From Sesamum alatum (lineage: Eukaryota; Streptophyta; Magnoliopsida; Lamiales; Pedaliaceae): a stretch of DNA of 64,000 nt. Below are positions 11,557-23,042 of this stretch, piece after piece. The translations under genes and the position numbers were made by a program. A model generated the notes under the pieces. The model did no database searches and was not told the DNA's origin. It saw only the letters and a program-made list of their open reading frames with translations. The stretch lies in contig JACGWO010000007.1 in assembly GCA_034509735.1 (NCBI GenBank), forward strand, positions 2,542,001-2,606,000, read 5' to 3'. How positions within the stretch are numbered: the first letter of the stretch is position 1; every line of letters starts with the position of its first letter.

Positions 11557-12213
11557 TCTATACTATTATAAAAGAAAACCTATTGTCATACCAATTTTTG
11601 AATACTCAAATTTACCTTTTAATTTAATTCTTTCCTTAAAAAGAAAATTGGACAAAATAGTCATTTCGATATTTTTCTAATAATTTCAAATTATTCTTTT
11701 TTTTAACCCAATATTCCACGTTTTTCTCATCCCACTCTACATTTTTTTCCACAAACTTCTTTCTTTCTTATTTTCCCACACCGCGATTGTTTTCTTCACA
11801 ATTTTTTTCTTCATCTCACATAACAATTCTTTTTATATGCTCCCGGGGACCGCGTGCCACGACAACCAGTTATTATAAAAGAAAATATTTTAGCGTACCA
11901 ACTTTTGAATGCCCAAATTTGCCCTTCAATTCTTTTCATTCTTTAAAAAAATTATTGATCAGAAAAGTAATTTTATTATTTTTTCCTCTGCCCACTACTC
12001 CACGTTTCTCTAACCTCACTTCATTTTTTTTTTTAAATAATAGGATTAATTACACTTAGACGCCCTCTGAAAATGTGAAATTAACCTCACTTCATGTTTC
12101 TTTCTTCTGATCAACTTTTTTTTCTCATTGCTTCACAAATTTCTTCTTTCTTTTTATCTCACACCACAGTTCTTTTTTATATGCTTGCGAGGACCGCGTG
12201 CAGGGATCACTAA
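11557..12213 (+). mobile_element. Two head-to-tail Helitron-like units
   Basis: Unit 1 starts TCTATACTATTATAAAAGAAA at 11557 and ends near 11870 with GGGGACCGCGTGCCACGACAACCAGT-like sequence. Unit 2 starts at about 11871 with TATTATAAAAGAAAATATTT and ends near 12213 with GAGGACCGCGTGC followed by GGATCACTAAT. The 5' TC-rich start and GC-rich 3' hairpin followed by a CTAGT-like end match plant Helitrons, but the terminal CTRR is degenerate. Non-coding, so non-autonomous if correct. Confidence 0.4.
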
Positions 12214-12367
12214 TTATCATTAAAGGAAAGGAGAAAAGAGTTGGAGAAAAATTATATATATGCATAACAGAGTAAATAAAAATAAAATATATATATTTTT
12301 ATCTTTCTAGTTTATATTTTCACTTTTTCGCTCAATTTTGGACGATAATAAAATTGGACTTCGGAGC

Positions 12368-12642
12368 CAACGACACCTAGCTCAGTTGGCGAAATTGAGG
12401 CCCCATGTTTTAGGGGTCATGGGTTCGAACCCCATCAAATGCGTGGGATGTTATTCTACTATATCGTATGTGTAGGTATTTCTACTGTATTCAGTAGGTG
12501 TTGTTTAGATGTATGTTTTGTTTAGATTATTGATCATGGTATAGTTATTGTAATTGTCTTTGTTCATATATTGATATTCGACAAAACAGATTGTTTCAAT
12601 ATTTAATAATATTTCATTGCTTTCAATTTCACAAAAAAAAAA
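12368..12642 (+). mobile_element. SINE, tRNA-derived, copy 1
   Basis: The tRNA-like head has a Pol III A box (TAGCTCAGTTGGC, 12378-12390) and B box (GGGTTCGAACCCC, 12421-12433). The body carries the family mark TTGATATTCGACAAAACAG, and the element ends in a poly-A run (12633-12642). It is too long and its acceptor arm too irregular for a tRNA gene. Two further copies at 19313-19601 and 58756-59032 share head, body and tail. Confidence 0.8.
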
Positions 12643-13209
12643 GAACTCCGAATTGATTTCATATACATTTAATTTTACTTTCTCTCTATCTCTTCTACCT
12701 AACCAAATAACAAACATTTTTTTTTTCGAAAGGGAATTAACTATCATTAACGTGGCAAAACAGCCAAAACTAGTTCACAGCTGGGGAGGTGGAGAAGGGA
12801 GGATCCTCCAGCACTTCCACTTGCATGCCTAGCAAGAGAGTGGGCGAGTTTGTTGCCCGTTCTATGAATTAAAGTAAAAATTGAAAAAACATTTTTTTCT
12901 ACATTCATTTTTATTTTCATTTTTCTTATACTTTTCAGTCCAACCAGCTACAAACCCCAAGGTCCTATGAACACGTTTGAGTCCAATCAGACGTGTGATA
13001 CGTATTAAATCTCATTTTATTTGAGTATTTTGTCCAATTTTATGTGAATTTATTATAATTTGTTTATTGTTCTTAGTAAATTGATGTATTGATTGACTGA
13101 TCAATGTACTGCTCAGTTTATTAAGATATTGGTATAATTACTGCTTCAAAATGGGGAGTAAAATTTCAAATCTAGAGGCTGTAATATTGGATTCTTTATG
13201 AACTCTTAC
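12643..13209. other. Intergenic DNA, no gene seen
   Basis: Short frames around 12617-12832 run through SINE tail and low-complexity sequence and are not convincing genes. Confidence 0.4.
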
Positions 13210-13634
13210 GGTAAATTACAGCTACCTCCCCTTAAGTTTTGCATAATTATAAATATTCCCTTGTTGTTTGAAAAATTACAAATACCCCTATGAGGTTTGT
13301 AACCGTCTAACAAATAACCCTTTTACATCCATTTTTATGGGAACTGACCAAAATGCCCTTATGCACTAAATTATTTTTTATCTAATTCCTAAAAAATTTT
13401 GGACTACAATGTGTAAGGAGGGGTTTGTTAAGTTTTTTACACAGAGGAGCAATAATGCAATTTGCCTCGGCTGATTTTTCTATAATTTTAATAAAAAAAT
13501 TCAAGAGCAAAATGGTCAATTTCGGGCCTTTGGTTAAAAATTACAAACCTCATGGGGTATTTATAATTTTTCAAATAACGAAAAAATATTTTTTAATTAT
13601 GCCAAATCTCAAGGAAGGTGACTGTAATTTATCC
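13210..13634. mobile_element. Mutator-type MITE, GGTAAATTACAG family
   Basis: Left terminus GGTAAATTACAGCTACC with AATTACAAATACCCC further in. The right part is the inverted copy ending CTGTAATTTATCC. Very similar to 2358-2803. No clean 9-bp duplication found, so boundaries are approximate. Confidence 0.55.
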
Positions 13635-13859
13635 TAACTTTTAAGATAAAATTGGTGTAGTTTATATCAAACAGCTATTTAAATATATATATTTTGTACA
13701 CCAACCTAGCCTATGCCCTTATATATATGTAATAAAAACGTTGTTTGTCCTTTCACAAAAATAAAAATAAAAACATTGTTTGTGTGTTTAATTTGTTTTG
13801 AAATAGTTGTAACAATTACAAGGACGTATTACTAGTCATGTACCATCCTTTCGTCACAG

Positions 13860-14085
13860 AATTTTTTTATATATAAATATATTATAATTACATTATAAAT
13901 TTAAATATTACCGATTGATAGAGCAATAATTAATGTCAAGTATCCATAACTAGTCAATAATTATTATAAAAATAGATTAATTATTATTAATAAAGTAGAA
14001 TAACAACTCGGTGTTGGTGGAATTCAAACACATAATGATCATATACATAGTTATGGAGCCTCAATTTCATCAATTAAGTACGCCT
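13860..14085 (-). mobile_element. Possible degenerate SINE
   Basis: Read on the - strand, a B-box-like TGTTTGAATTCC lies downstream of GATGAAATTGAGGC, which resembles the head region of the SINE family in this window. No poly-A tail or target duplication can be shown. Confidence 0.3.
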
Positions 14086-14249
14086 CAATATATATTGGCC
14101 TTTTATCGCTGAATTATCGCTATAAATTTGTTATCATTATCAACGGCGACAACTAGATAAAAAATTTATTACTATTGAGTTTCTGAAAATTATATAGTGG
14201 CAAAATAGAAGTGACAGTATTACTCAATATATATTTTAATCTACTAATA

Positions 14250-15575
14250 AGGATAAATTGCATAAAAAAAACTCTTGAACATTTAATTAAAAATTCTTCT
14301 GTGTTAATAAAATAGGTAAAAAAATATGTTATTTTTTTAAAATGATGCACACTTTCTCCTTTTGTTAAGTAAGATTAAGGGCATTAAAATTTGTGTTGAA
14401 TTGCCCGTTATACCTTTTTTATAATATTTTCAATTATTAAAAATGAACAATTCAGATCTTAAATAATTTAAAATATATTTTTTATTTATATATATACTAT
14501 ACATACATATTATAATATATATTAACGTACCAGCGACGACCACCGCCTTTGTGGGCAGCAAGACTGCCCGCGCTCAAAGGGGCAGTTGCCCCTGCCAAAG
14601 GGGGCAACCTCCCTGTCACCCTCTTCTGAAAGGGGCAGCAGCCAAATTTAGGGCGACGGCGATCGCCCAAAGAAGAAGGGCGACCTTCATCCAAGCGCCA
14701 TTACCCAGGCTAGGCGACGACATGTAATTTTTTCACGACAGCGGCTAATGGCAAGGCAACCGACGGAGAAGAAGACCCATAAAACAAAATAGTTTTTTTT
14801 TTATTTTTTTTAAATAAGTACAAATAATTTAAGTTCTTCAAAATTTAAAAATAATAAAAAGATACTAAAACTTTTTATATACATATCTTGGTAGTTTTGA
14901 TTTAATATTATTTATAGTATATAATATAACTTAAAAAATTGGATATAATTTTTTGGCATTTTGATAGTTAATTATATATTTTATAATAAATATAATTTAT
15001 TGAAATATATATAAACTAAATAATAATTTAATTAGTTAATAATATATAATTATTATAAGTGACTTTTATTTATATTCATATAAATTTTTGATTTGAGAAG
15101 TGAACCTTAGTATATAATTTTTTGTATTGTGATTTGTTCATTTAAGTTTTTAACTTTTAAAAATTTTATACACATTTTAGGTATTTTAATATTTAGTTAA
15201 TATATTTCATCAAAAAATTTAATTTATTAAAATTATTACAATTAAATAATAAAAATAATTAATAAATAATATATAATTTATTAAAATGATGCACTTTGCA
15301 CATGAAAGTGAAAAAATATTTGCACGCTTAAATGTCTAACAAAGGGGGCAAAATGGAATTTGTTTGCTCTAAGTAACAGTAAAAACAACCAAAAGCCATG
15401 CAAATCCGCACCACCGGAGCGTATTCATCACTCTCTGTTAAGATATAATGGAGAGAGGGTATTTTGCTGCCTTTTAAATGATATGGAGGGATTTTTTGCC
15501 TATAAACATAACACAGGGGGGACTTTTTCCTATTCCCCTATAACACAGGGGGTGTTATGCAAACTTCAAAAATGT
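14250..15575. mobile_element. Inverted-repeat element with GC-rich core (copy 1)
   Basis: Outer arms GGATAAATTGCATAA (14250) and TTATGCAAAC (about 15565) are inverted, with matching AAATGATGCACACTTT / AAATGATGCACTTTGC blocks further in. The AT-rich interior (TATATAATA repeats) encloses a GC-rich block at about 14529-14773 with GGGCGACGGCGATCGCCC-type motifs. No 9-bp duplication found here. The same design is seen at 38612-39532 and 62500-63560. Confidence 0.5.
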
Positions 15576-16334
15576 TACTTATTATTGTATTATTAATGTT
15601 AATTTTTGTTGTTATTGTTCACACACAAATACGTATTTGCAAAAATAAATTAGAAGACAAGAAAAATATGGACAAATTAATTTTAATTATTTAGATGAAA
15701 AGCGGATATAATCTGTTAACTGGATCTAACCGCCTGATTCTTTTTTCTGAATTTTGATTCAAGGGTTTGAAGTTTGTTCTTGCTGGTGGATGTGTAATCT
15801 CCTCCAAATTTTTGGAGCAAACTACATGTCACCTTGAAATTTGGTATCAAGGATTTGAAGTTGCAGAACTTCGTCGCTGCAGAAAGCTTTTGGACTTGCT
15901 CTTGCTTGATTTGCTATGTTATATAATCACTTGTGAGCGGTGGAGACCCTTTTTTTATAAGCGTGAGTATGGCTTAAGCAGCTTGGGTTCACTTTATTTG
16001 CTTGAACACCATGGGTTTTGACATAAATTAATCTTTTAATGGATTGTATTTCATCATGTATATGGCCCAATTTAGCCCATTCAAAATAAAAGAAATAGAT
16101 TTATATTTATTTTGGATTGACCCATGAACATATGACCCAAATTTGGTATAGGCTTATGAATTTGATTGTCTTGAAAGTACGAGAAGCCCAAATTTATTAT
16201 GGACTTTTATTTTGTAACCAAATTATTGGTCAATTTATTTGGATTGTAACTGATAATTTATTCCAAAAAAAATTTATATCGACATTATAAATTAGTATTG
16301 CATCTCATATATATATCATACTTTCAGTAGTAGT
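15576..16334. other. Unassigned DNA with one open frame
   Basis: A frame at 15767-16021 (84 codons) has slightly higher complexity than its surroundings but matches no family that I recognise and has no visible splice partners. I do not call it a gene. Confidence 0.3.
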
Positions 16335-16811
16335 ACAAAATTTTAGTCCCATATAATAGGGCGTTCAACGCTTTTAGTCCTCTATTTTATAGAATTTTTA
16401 AAATAATTCTGAAATTGAAAAAACTCAGCACATCTAGTCTTCTGCTTTGCGAAATTTTTTAAACGGTGCAGAAATCGGAAAAACTCGATACATTTAGTCT
16501 TATGTCCAAATTTCCTAAACAAAAAAAAAAAAAAAAGACAACAATGACACGTGCAATACGTATGTCCATTAGTTTCTTGAGCAGCCAAGCTAATGGACTT
16601 GCTCATTGCACGTATCTTTGGCCCTTATGTTTTTTCTTCTGGAAGCTTGGACATATCACATTTTTTCTTTGAAATCATTTTGAAAATCCCGTAAAGCAAA
16701 TGACTAACTGTGTCGAATTTTCTCAATTTGATGATCATTTTAAAATTTCGTAATACATAACACTAAAAGTGTTGAATTCCCTTTCTTAGAGGACTAAATG
16801 TATAATTTTGC
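16335..16811. repeat. Inverted repeat with doubled arms, TTTAGTCC family
   Basis: Each arm contains two tandem sub-units: TTTAGTCCTCTATTT then ATCTAGTCTTCTGCTTTGCG on the left, and their complements on the right. The centre is a smaller hairpin (GTGCAATACG ... and ACGTATGTCCATTAG with CTAATGGAC). Likely a non-autonomous DNA transposon. Confidence 0.55.
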
Positions 16812-18251
16812 CATATATTTCGTGTATATAATGCATTATACTTTTAAAATCAATTTCCTCCACCGGTACGCTTATGGGGAATATATCTGATCTAGTGCTA
16901 ATTAGGTAATTATTGCTAATTTGTGTTTAGCAATATAGGTTAGGAATATATATATATATATATATTATATAGCTATTAGGTGATTTAATTTAGGTGTTTA
17001 GGCTATAAAGGAATTCTGATTAATGTGAATAAAGAATAAGCATATTTATTTCTGGTGGTTTTCTACTCAACGTACAAAAAAATGGCTAAACTCGACTAGG
17101 CAGTTGGACCTATTAGATAGATATTCTAGAACAAGAAAAATAAAACAATTTCTTTCTATATAAAAAAGTATTTTTTGGTCCTATATTTTGCTTTATTTCT
17201 CATTTGGTCCTATCGAATAGCAGGTCGGTGTACTTGGCGGTGTTTGCAAAAACTTAAATTAAGTGCTTTTTTATTATTATAACTTAAATTAAGGGAAATG
17301 AAGATGTTTGGAAATACTACTTCTGTTTGATTGTGCTTCTCTTAAATTAAGTTAAAAGTTGTAAGTTGGCAAGTACGTGATTATTGCATCTTAGGGTATT
17401 CTTTTAAATAGTTGAATTTTTTTTATGATTTTTTTTACCCTAATTATTTTCTGTATATTTCAAAAATACCACATACTAATAATGGCTAAAATCTACCCAC
17501 GTATCAGGGTAGTTAGGTAATTTTACAATAAACTAGTAATACATTAATTTTTTCACCAATCACTTCCAAATCAACTTTTTCCTACTTATGACAATTACTT
17601 CCAAATATTTAGTGTTTTAAAAAGCATATTATGCAAACATGTAGACTTAAAAGATTTTAATGTGTATCACATTATTAAAAACTTAGACTAAAATTAAACT
17701 TAAATTTGCAATATATACAAAAAAAAAAAAAAAACTAAATTTATTTAAGCGAGGTGGGGACAAGGCCGGGACACGGGTTTTTTACGGGACAGGGGGCCGG
17801 TCTTGACCCGCGTGAGGAGATCTCCAAAATTGGCAGATTTATATCGGACCTACCCTGTTGTCATTCCTAAATAATAACGAAGGCTCACCTAATTAGTTGT
17901 GGTCATTACTGCTCATTCTCATTCAGAAGGCCCTATTTCTGCCATATATATCAGAGTACTTTTGTTCAGTTTTTGGACAATAAATGTGATGTTTCTTGGC
18001 TGTTATTTCATTACATGGGAGAATTAAATTCATATTTAACCCCACAGTTTTTGACTTTAAATAAATGTGTTTCTCCATTTTTTAATTAATGCACAGCCGT
18101 CCTATGTATGGCGTTTTAGTATATGATTTTATATTAATATATCATTAATTATGCTATTTATTATATTGGGAAAAATTGAAGTCGAGGAAAGCATGCAAGA
18201 GCTAAAAATATTTTATAAAATATGTAAATTTATAAAATGTTTTGAATTAAT
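16812..18251. other. Intergenic DNA, no gene seen
   Basis: AT-rich, with a TA microsatellite near 16949-16964 and a short G/C-rich stretch at 17745-17815 (GGGACAAGGCCGGGACACGGG). No open frame of interest and no complete element recognised. Confidence 0.4.
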
Positions 18252-18570
18252 CACTAGAAAAAAAAATACTATTAACTATATTTTTAATGACTATGGCCAA
18301 AAAATCGTGGTAAATAACTATTATTAACTACGATTAAATAATATCGATGCAAAAACTAGCTTTTCCACCATGAAAAATTTATTTGTCACGACTAAAAGCC
18401 GTGGTAAAAATATTTGCCATGGCTTTTAGCCATGACGAATGTTTTAACCACCCTCGTAAAAACCACGGCCGACAATCGTTGTGTTGACCGTGGTCAATGA
18501 CTATTCGCTACGACTATTTAGTATTAATCATGATAATTACCCATAATTAAATGTCATATTTCTTGCAGTG
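18252..18570. mobile_element. CACTA-type MITE
   Basis: Starts CACTAGAAAAAAAAATAC and ends TTTCTTGCAGTG. Interior motifs (GACTATGGCC, GCCATGGCTTTTAGCCATG, AACCACGGCC) match the 8722-9038 element. 319 bp, non-coding. TAAT is present on both sides. Confidence 0.65.
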
Positions 18571-18642
18571 TAATTCAGCTAAATATATCAATTACAGCAA
18601 TTGAGATATTTCAATTGAGAAAAGGAGATCAAGTGTGTTTGT

Positions 18643-19011
18643 GGGCTAAATGTCTTTTTAGTTCCATAAAATTATGTCATTACTTTTTGTGGTACCATAA
18701 TTTAGGAAGATGACGATTTCAGTCCCATAAAATACGAATTTAGGTATTTTTAGTTCAAGTTAACAGACGTGTCTTAGGTTTTATGTATTTTTAGTCCCAT
18801 AAAATATAATTTTAGGAATTTTCGTCCCACAGTCTTAGGTTTTTTAGTCCCAAGTTAAAAGCTGTTAACAGACATATAGAAAGCGCATGACTTTTTGGGA
18901 CTAAAAATACCTGAATTCGTATTTTATGAGACTGAAATCGTCACCTACCTAAGTTGTGCTATTAAAGAAAATAATAACCTAATCTTATGGGACTAAAAAA
19001 ATATTTTGCCC
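18643..19011. mobile_element. Mutator-type MITE, TTTTTAGTCCCATAA family
   Basis: Termini GGGCTAAATGTC and, inverted, GGGCAAAATATT. Flanks TGTGTTTGT and CATGTTTGT agree at 7 of 9 bases. Arms contain ATTTCAGTCCCATAAAATACG and its complement. Close relative of 9572-9934. Confidence 0.6.
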
Positions 19012-19091
19012 CATGTTTGTTTATATTTTTATTTTCAGTTTTTAAAATAGTAATTAAAGTGAAAATGTGTTTTTTACGTGTTTTTATCGAA

Positions 19092-19312
19092 AATATATTA
19101 GGGATAATTGCACCGCTCTCCCCTGAGGTTTGATGCAATTATACGTAGACCCTTGTAATTTGAAAAATTACATTTAGTATCCCTGATGTTTGTTTCTATC
19201 TAACTCATAAATCTCGCTGTTACTCAAAATTCAGCAAACTTATTGATATTAGCAAAAAATTGAAGGAAAAATCCATATTTAGCCCAAAATAAACAGGCTA
19301 GGTGGTTTGGAA
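19092..19312. repeat. Single arm of a GGGATAATTAC element
   Basis: Carries GGGATAATTGCACC, CCTGAGGTTTGATGCAATTATACG and the TTGATATTAGCAAAAAATTG block seen in the complete element at 21670-22654. No inverted partner follows; the SINE at 19313 abuts it. Truncated copy. Confidence 0.5.
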
Positions 19313-19601
19313 TTTTTTTTTTTTCTTTTTTTTTTGAATGGAAAGCGATGAACTTTATTAATTGAAGTAAAGTGATTATAATCAGTCCTGTCGAATATCA
19401 ATATCTAACAAAAATAATTACAACAATTATATCCTGATCAACAATTAATATCACATAAATTAAACCTATATCACACCTTACTATTACAGTATACAAATAA
19501 TACCTACTATGCAGTAGCAATATTATCCCATGCAGGGATTCGAACCTATGACCTTTAAAATTATGGGGTCTCAATTTCACCAACTGAGTTAGGCCTCATC
19601 G
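19313..19601 (-). mobile_element. SINE, tRNA-derived, copy 2
   Basis: Read on the - strand it has an A box (CCTAACTCAGTTGGTG), a B box (AGGTTCGAATCCC), the family mark TTGATATTCGACAGGACTG, and ends in a poly-A tail (T run at 19313-19334 on the + strand). Head-to-tail order and spacing equal copy 1. Confidence 0.8.
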
Positions 19602-20316
19602 GCATGTGGTTCAAAATTTGAGTGGTTGTTACATGAAAGTAGTTGTTGTAGTAGTACGCAGACGAGGAATATAAATGCCGCCAAACTCGTAGATATGTAG
19701 GAATATGAATGTCAATTTGGTGGTTGGTATCATACAACGTGCCACATGATACCAACGTGTGATTGATACGTACTTTTTAAAAAATTTAAAAATATAACTA
19801 AATTATATTATGATTTAAAAATGAGACATAATATTATGCGTAAATGTGATATCAATATAGTTGAATTCAGTAAAAACTGAATTTATTTTGGTTCAATTCG
19901 ATTTGTACTGAACTGATCGAATTTATAAAAATTAAAAAAAGATTTGCAATTGATTTAAATATAAAAATTTATAAAATAAAATGTATAACAAAAAAACAAA
20001 TACAAGTAAAACTCTAGAATGTACCAGTCAATTGTACAAAACATTACGAAAATTCAACAACTCAATATTAATGATAATTTAATTTATTTAAGTTAATAAG
20101 TTAAATTAATTAAAATGAACAAAATTAAGTTTATATATAACTTTAATTTATTATAGTTATAATATAATACATATATATTTAAAAAAACCGATATTCAATT
20201 AATTCCCCATTAATCGGTAAAAACATTGGAATCAAACCAAAAACTAGAATTTTCAAAATAATAATAATAATAATAACTAAACATCAAACCGAATTTTCAA
20301 TTTGATATTTAATAAT
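19602..20316. other. AT-rich intergenic DNA, no gene seen
   Basis: Low-complexity AT sequence. A 26-bp stretch GAATTTTCAATTTGATATTT... just before 20317 recurs just after 21460, on both sides of the following element. Confidence 0.5.
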
Positions 20317-21460
20317 CACTACCAAAAAACAAGGCATTTGCTTCAGTCTACCCGTAGCAAATGCTCATATATCAGTATCTATAGCTACAAAAAATGGTTG
20401 TAGCTATTTACGAAACCTATACCTCTATAGCTAATTTTGGCTATAGTTATTTTAATTTCTGTAGCCCTTTCTGTAGGTATATAATATATGTATATCTGTA
20501 GTTAATTTTGTTGCAGTAATGACGAAATATTCGTTGCAAATATTTAATAATTTTTATAATCTTAACTATGGAGTTTCTATTGTTATATACATTAGTGCCA
20601 CGTTCTGATCTCACTCCCACACGCCTTGTCCACATAACACTTAGTTCCCGACTTTGCTTGGTGATCAGCTCTGATACAATTTGTCACGCCGCGCGCCTGC
20701 GAGCCTGTTGGATGTGAGAATTGCCTTCAAACCCACCCGAGTGCATCCCAAAGTTCAGTTATGAACAACTTGGTGAAAAGAGATATATAATTGATGCACT
20801 TGAGTTCTTTGGTGAATGCTTATATATTGTTTATCGTATTAGTTCATAATCAATGTGGGACGGGGTGTTACACATAGTAACAGAAAATGTGTAGCCATTA
20901 TTGACGCAATGGAAATGGAAATTTTGTAGTAATTAACCTCCAATGCCATGGCTACGAAAATTACGTAACAATTTTTCTACCACAATTCCTAACAATGTCG
21001 TCCCTATAGAAATAGAAGTTCCATAGCTGTTTTTGTTACTATCTTGATGAAATTTTCAAAGCCCTTTTCTGTTTCCATTGAAAATGAGACTTCGTAGCAA
21101 TTTTCGTTTTCAGAACTACGATAGTTCCGTAGTTCACTTTGTAAATTAAAATATTCTGTACTTTTTTTTTTCAAACTTATTCGCTACGCAAAATTTTGTA
21201 GCTAAGTCGTTGCGTATGTACCTCATTTCTTTGGATATTTTTAATACATAATTTGCTACGGAATATCCATTATTAGTCCATCTCATTAGCTACAGATTTA
21301 CAGAATTTGTAGCCATTTTGTTGCTTATGTACCTAATTTTTTTTGGATAATTTTAATACCTAATTGGCTACGAAATATCCATTGTTAATCCATCTCATTA
21401 GCTACGGAATTCATTTTGTTGCAATATTATTCATAATATATGCCTTATTTTCTAGTAGTG
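20317..21460. mobile_element. CACTA-type element, CACTACCAAAAAACAAGGC termini
   Basis: Left end CACTACCAAAAAACAAGGCA. Read inward from the right, the end is CACTACTAGAAAATAAGGCA. AAT flanks both sides (20314-20316, 21461-21463). Interior repeats of GCTACGGAATTT / TTTGTAGCC motifs. 1,144 bp including an inserted LTR fragment at about 20585-20872. No transposase frame. Confidence 0.7.
20682..20872 (-). mobile_element. Short LTR with adjoining primer-binding site (TRIM-like fragment)
   Basis: On the - strand the LTR starts TGTAACACCCCGTCCCACAT and ends CGTGACA (191 bp). Immediately inside lies TTGTATCAGAGCTGATC (20665-20680), close to the initiator-Met tRNA primer-binding site TGGTATCAGAGC. About 100 bp of internal sequence follows and then stops, so only one LTR is present. 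The short LTR suggests a miniature (TRIM) or truncated retrotransposon. Confidence 0.6.
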
Positions 21461-21669
21461 AATAACTGAATTTTCAATTTGATATTTAATAATAACCAAA
21501 TTTTTTGTTCGATCGATTTTGGGCTGGTAAATTGTGCACACCCCTAAGTGTGATACTTTGGCGCATGACGGCACCTGTCAAAAATGCTAAGTCTGTGCAT
21601 GAGACAGTATCAGTACAGAGGGAAGCAAGAGACGTGTATGCTATAAAAGCAGAAATTTTATAAAAATTA

Positions 21670-22654
21670 GGGATAATTACACTTTCTTTCCTTGAGGTTT
21701 GATTTAATTATACGTAGACCCTCTGTGGTATGGAAATTACATTTAGTACTCTTGAGGTTTGCTTCTGTCTAACAAATATGTTTCTCCGTTAGTTAAAATT
21801 CACCGAATTTATTGATATTAACAAAAAAATTGAATAAAAATCGATACTTACCCTCGATTGACTTATTAATGACTTAATGCTGACTAAACAAATATTTTAT
21901 GACTAAACTACCACTACAAAAGAATATGATATTAGTGACTAAATATCAAATGATAATTTAAAAGTTATCACTAAAAATATGTATTAAGTGACAATATTTT
22001 TCATCTTGTCACTATATAATTATTAGTGACAAAAAATGTGTATAAAATTGTCACTACATACAATTAGTGACACATCTATAGTGACAATTTTGTGACAACA
22101 CAATATAGTGATAACAATTATTTATTGTAACTATACATGAGTCACTAATTGTATTTAGTGATAATTTTGTGCACATTTTTTTGTCACCAATAATAATTTT
22201 ACAAAATAATAGTAATTATTAAAATCATAAAATTCATTATTGTGACAAAATAAACATTCTTGTCACTAAATATATATAATTAGTGACAATATTAAAATTG
22301 TCACTTGATTTTTTTGTCGTTAATCTTCTATTTTCTTGTACTGTACCCTTTAAACGGTGAAAAATATACCTCTTCTCATGCATTAATGTGCGACAATATA
22401 TAAAGGTAGCTTGGTCATAAAAATATTTGTTTGACCTACAATAAGTCAGTAATAAGTCAATCGATGGCAAATCTCACCTTTAATTCAATTTTTTTTTTTT
22501 GCTAATATTAACAAATTCGGTTAATTTTGACTAACGGAGGGACTCATTTGTTAGACAGAATTAAACCTTAAGGGTAGTAAATGTAATTTTTCAAACCATA
22601 GGAAGTTTACGTATAATTACACTAAACCTCAGGGAAATGGGGTGTAATTATCCC
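21670..22654. mobile_element. Mutator-type MITE, GGGATAATTACAC termini, with perfect 9-bp duplication
   Basis: Starts GGGATAATTACAC and ends GTGTAATTATCCC. It is flanked by TAAAAATTA on both sides (21661-21669, 22655-22663). Arms carry TGAGGTTTG / CAAACCTCAGG-type blocks and TTGATATTAACAAAAAAATTG with its complement. It is interrupted by a CACTA-type MITE at 21912-22343. Non-coding. Confidence 0.8.
21912..22343. mobile_element. CACTA-type MITE, TAGTGAC family, TAC duplication
   Basis: Left end CACTACAAAAGAATATGA; right end, read inward, CAGTACAAGAAAATAG. A TAC triplet flanks both sides (21909-21911, 22344-22346). Many TTAGTGAC / GTCACTAA motifs inside. Inserted in the older Mutator-type MITE. 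Confidence 0.75.
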
Positions 22655-22748
22655 TAAAAATTATTACAACCAACGGGACAAAAATACCTATTTTTGCCTT
22701 TCCTGCACTAATATTCATCAATGCTATTAATTCTGGGCAGATGCAATT

Positions 22749-22852
<104 letters not shown>

Positions 22853-22883
22853 AATCGATGATGTAATGTTGCATTGCACCTAG

Positions 22884-22894
22884 CTATATATATT
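22884..22894 (+). promoter_or_regulatory. Candidate TATA box of the FAO gene
   Basis: CTATATATATT lies about 150 bp before the FAO start codon. With the usual 25-35 bp spacing it would place transcription start near 22920, giving a CT/GT-rich 5' UTR of roughly 120 bases. Confidence 0.5.
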
Positions 22895-23042
22895 CGGCCA
22901 TTTTCCTTCGAGGGCTCTCTCCAAATCTCTCTCTCTGTGTGTGTGTGTGTGTCTCTCTGTCTGTCTCTCTCTCTCTCTCCTCTCTGTGTGTGTGTCTCTC
23001 TCTCTCTCTTCTGGTGTTTGAGTTCATATATAGAGTTAGAAG

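Noticed and set aside
12368..12450. Possible tRNA gene
   Set aside because: A and B boxes are present but the acceptor stem does not pair, and the same sequence recurs with a shared body and poly-A tail, so it is a SINE head.
15767..16021. Open frame of 84 codons
   Set aside because: Not recognised and isolated; surrounded by repeat-like DNA.
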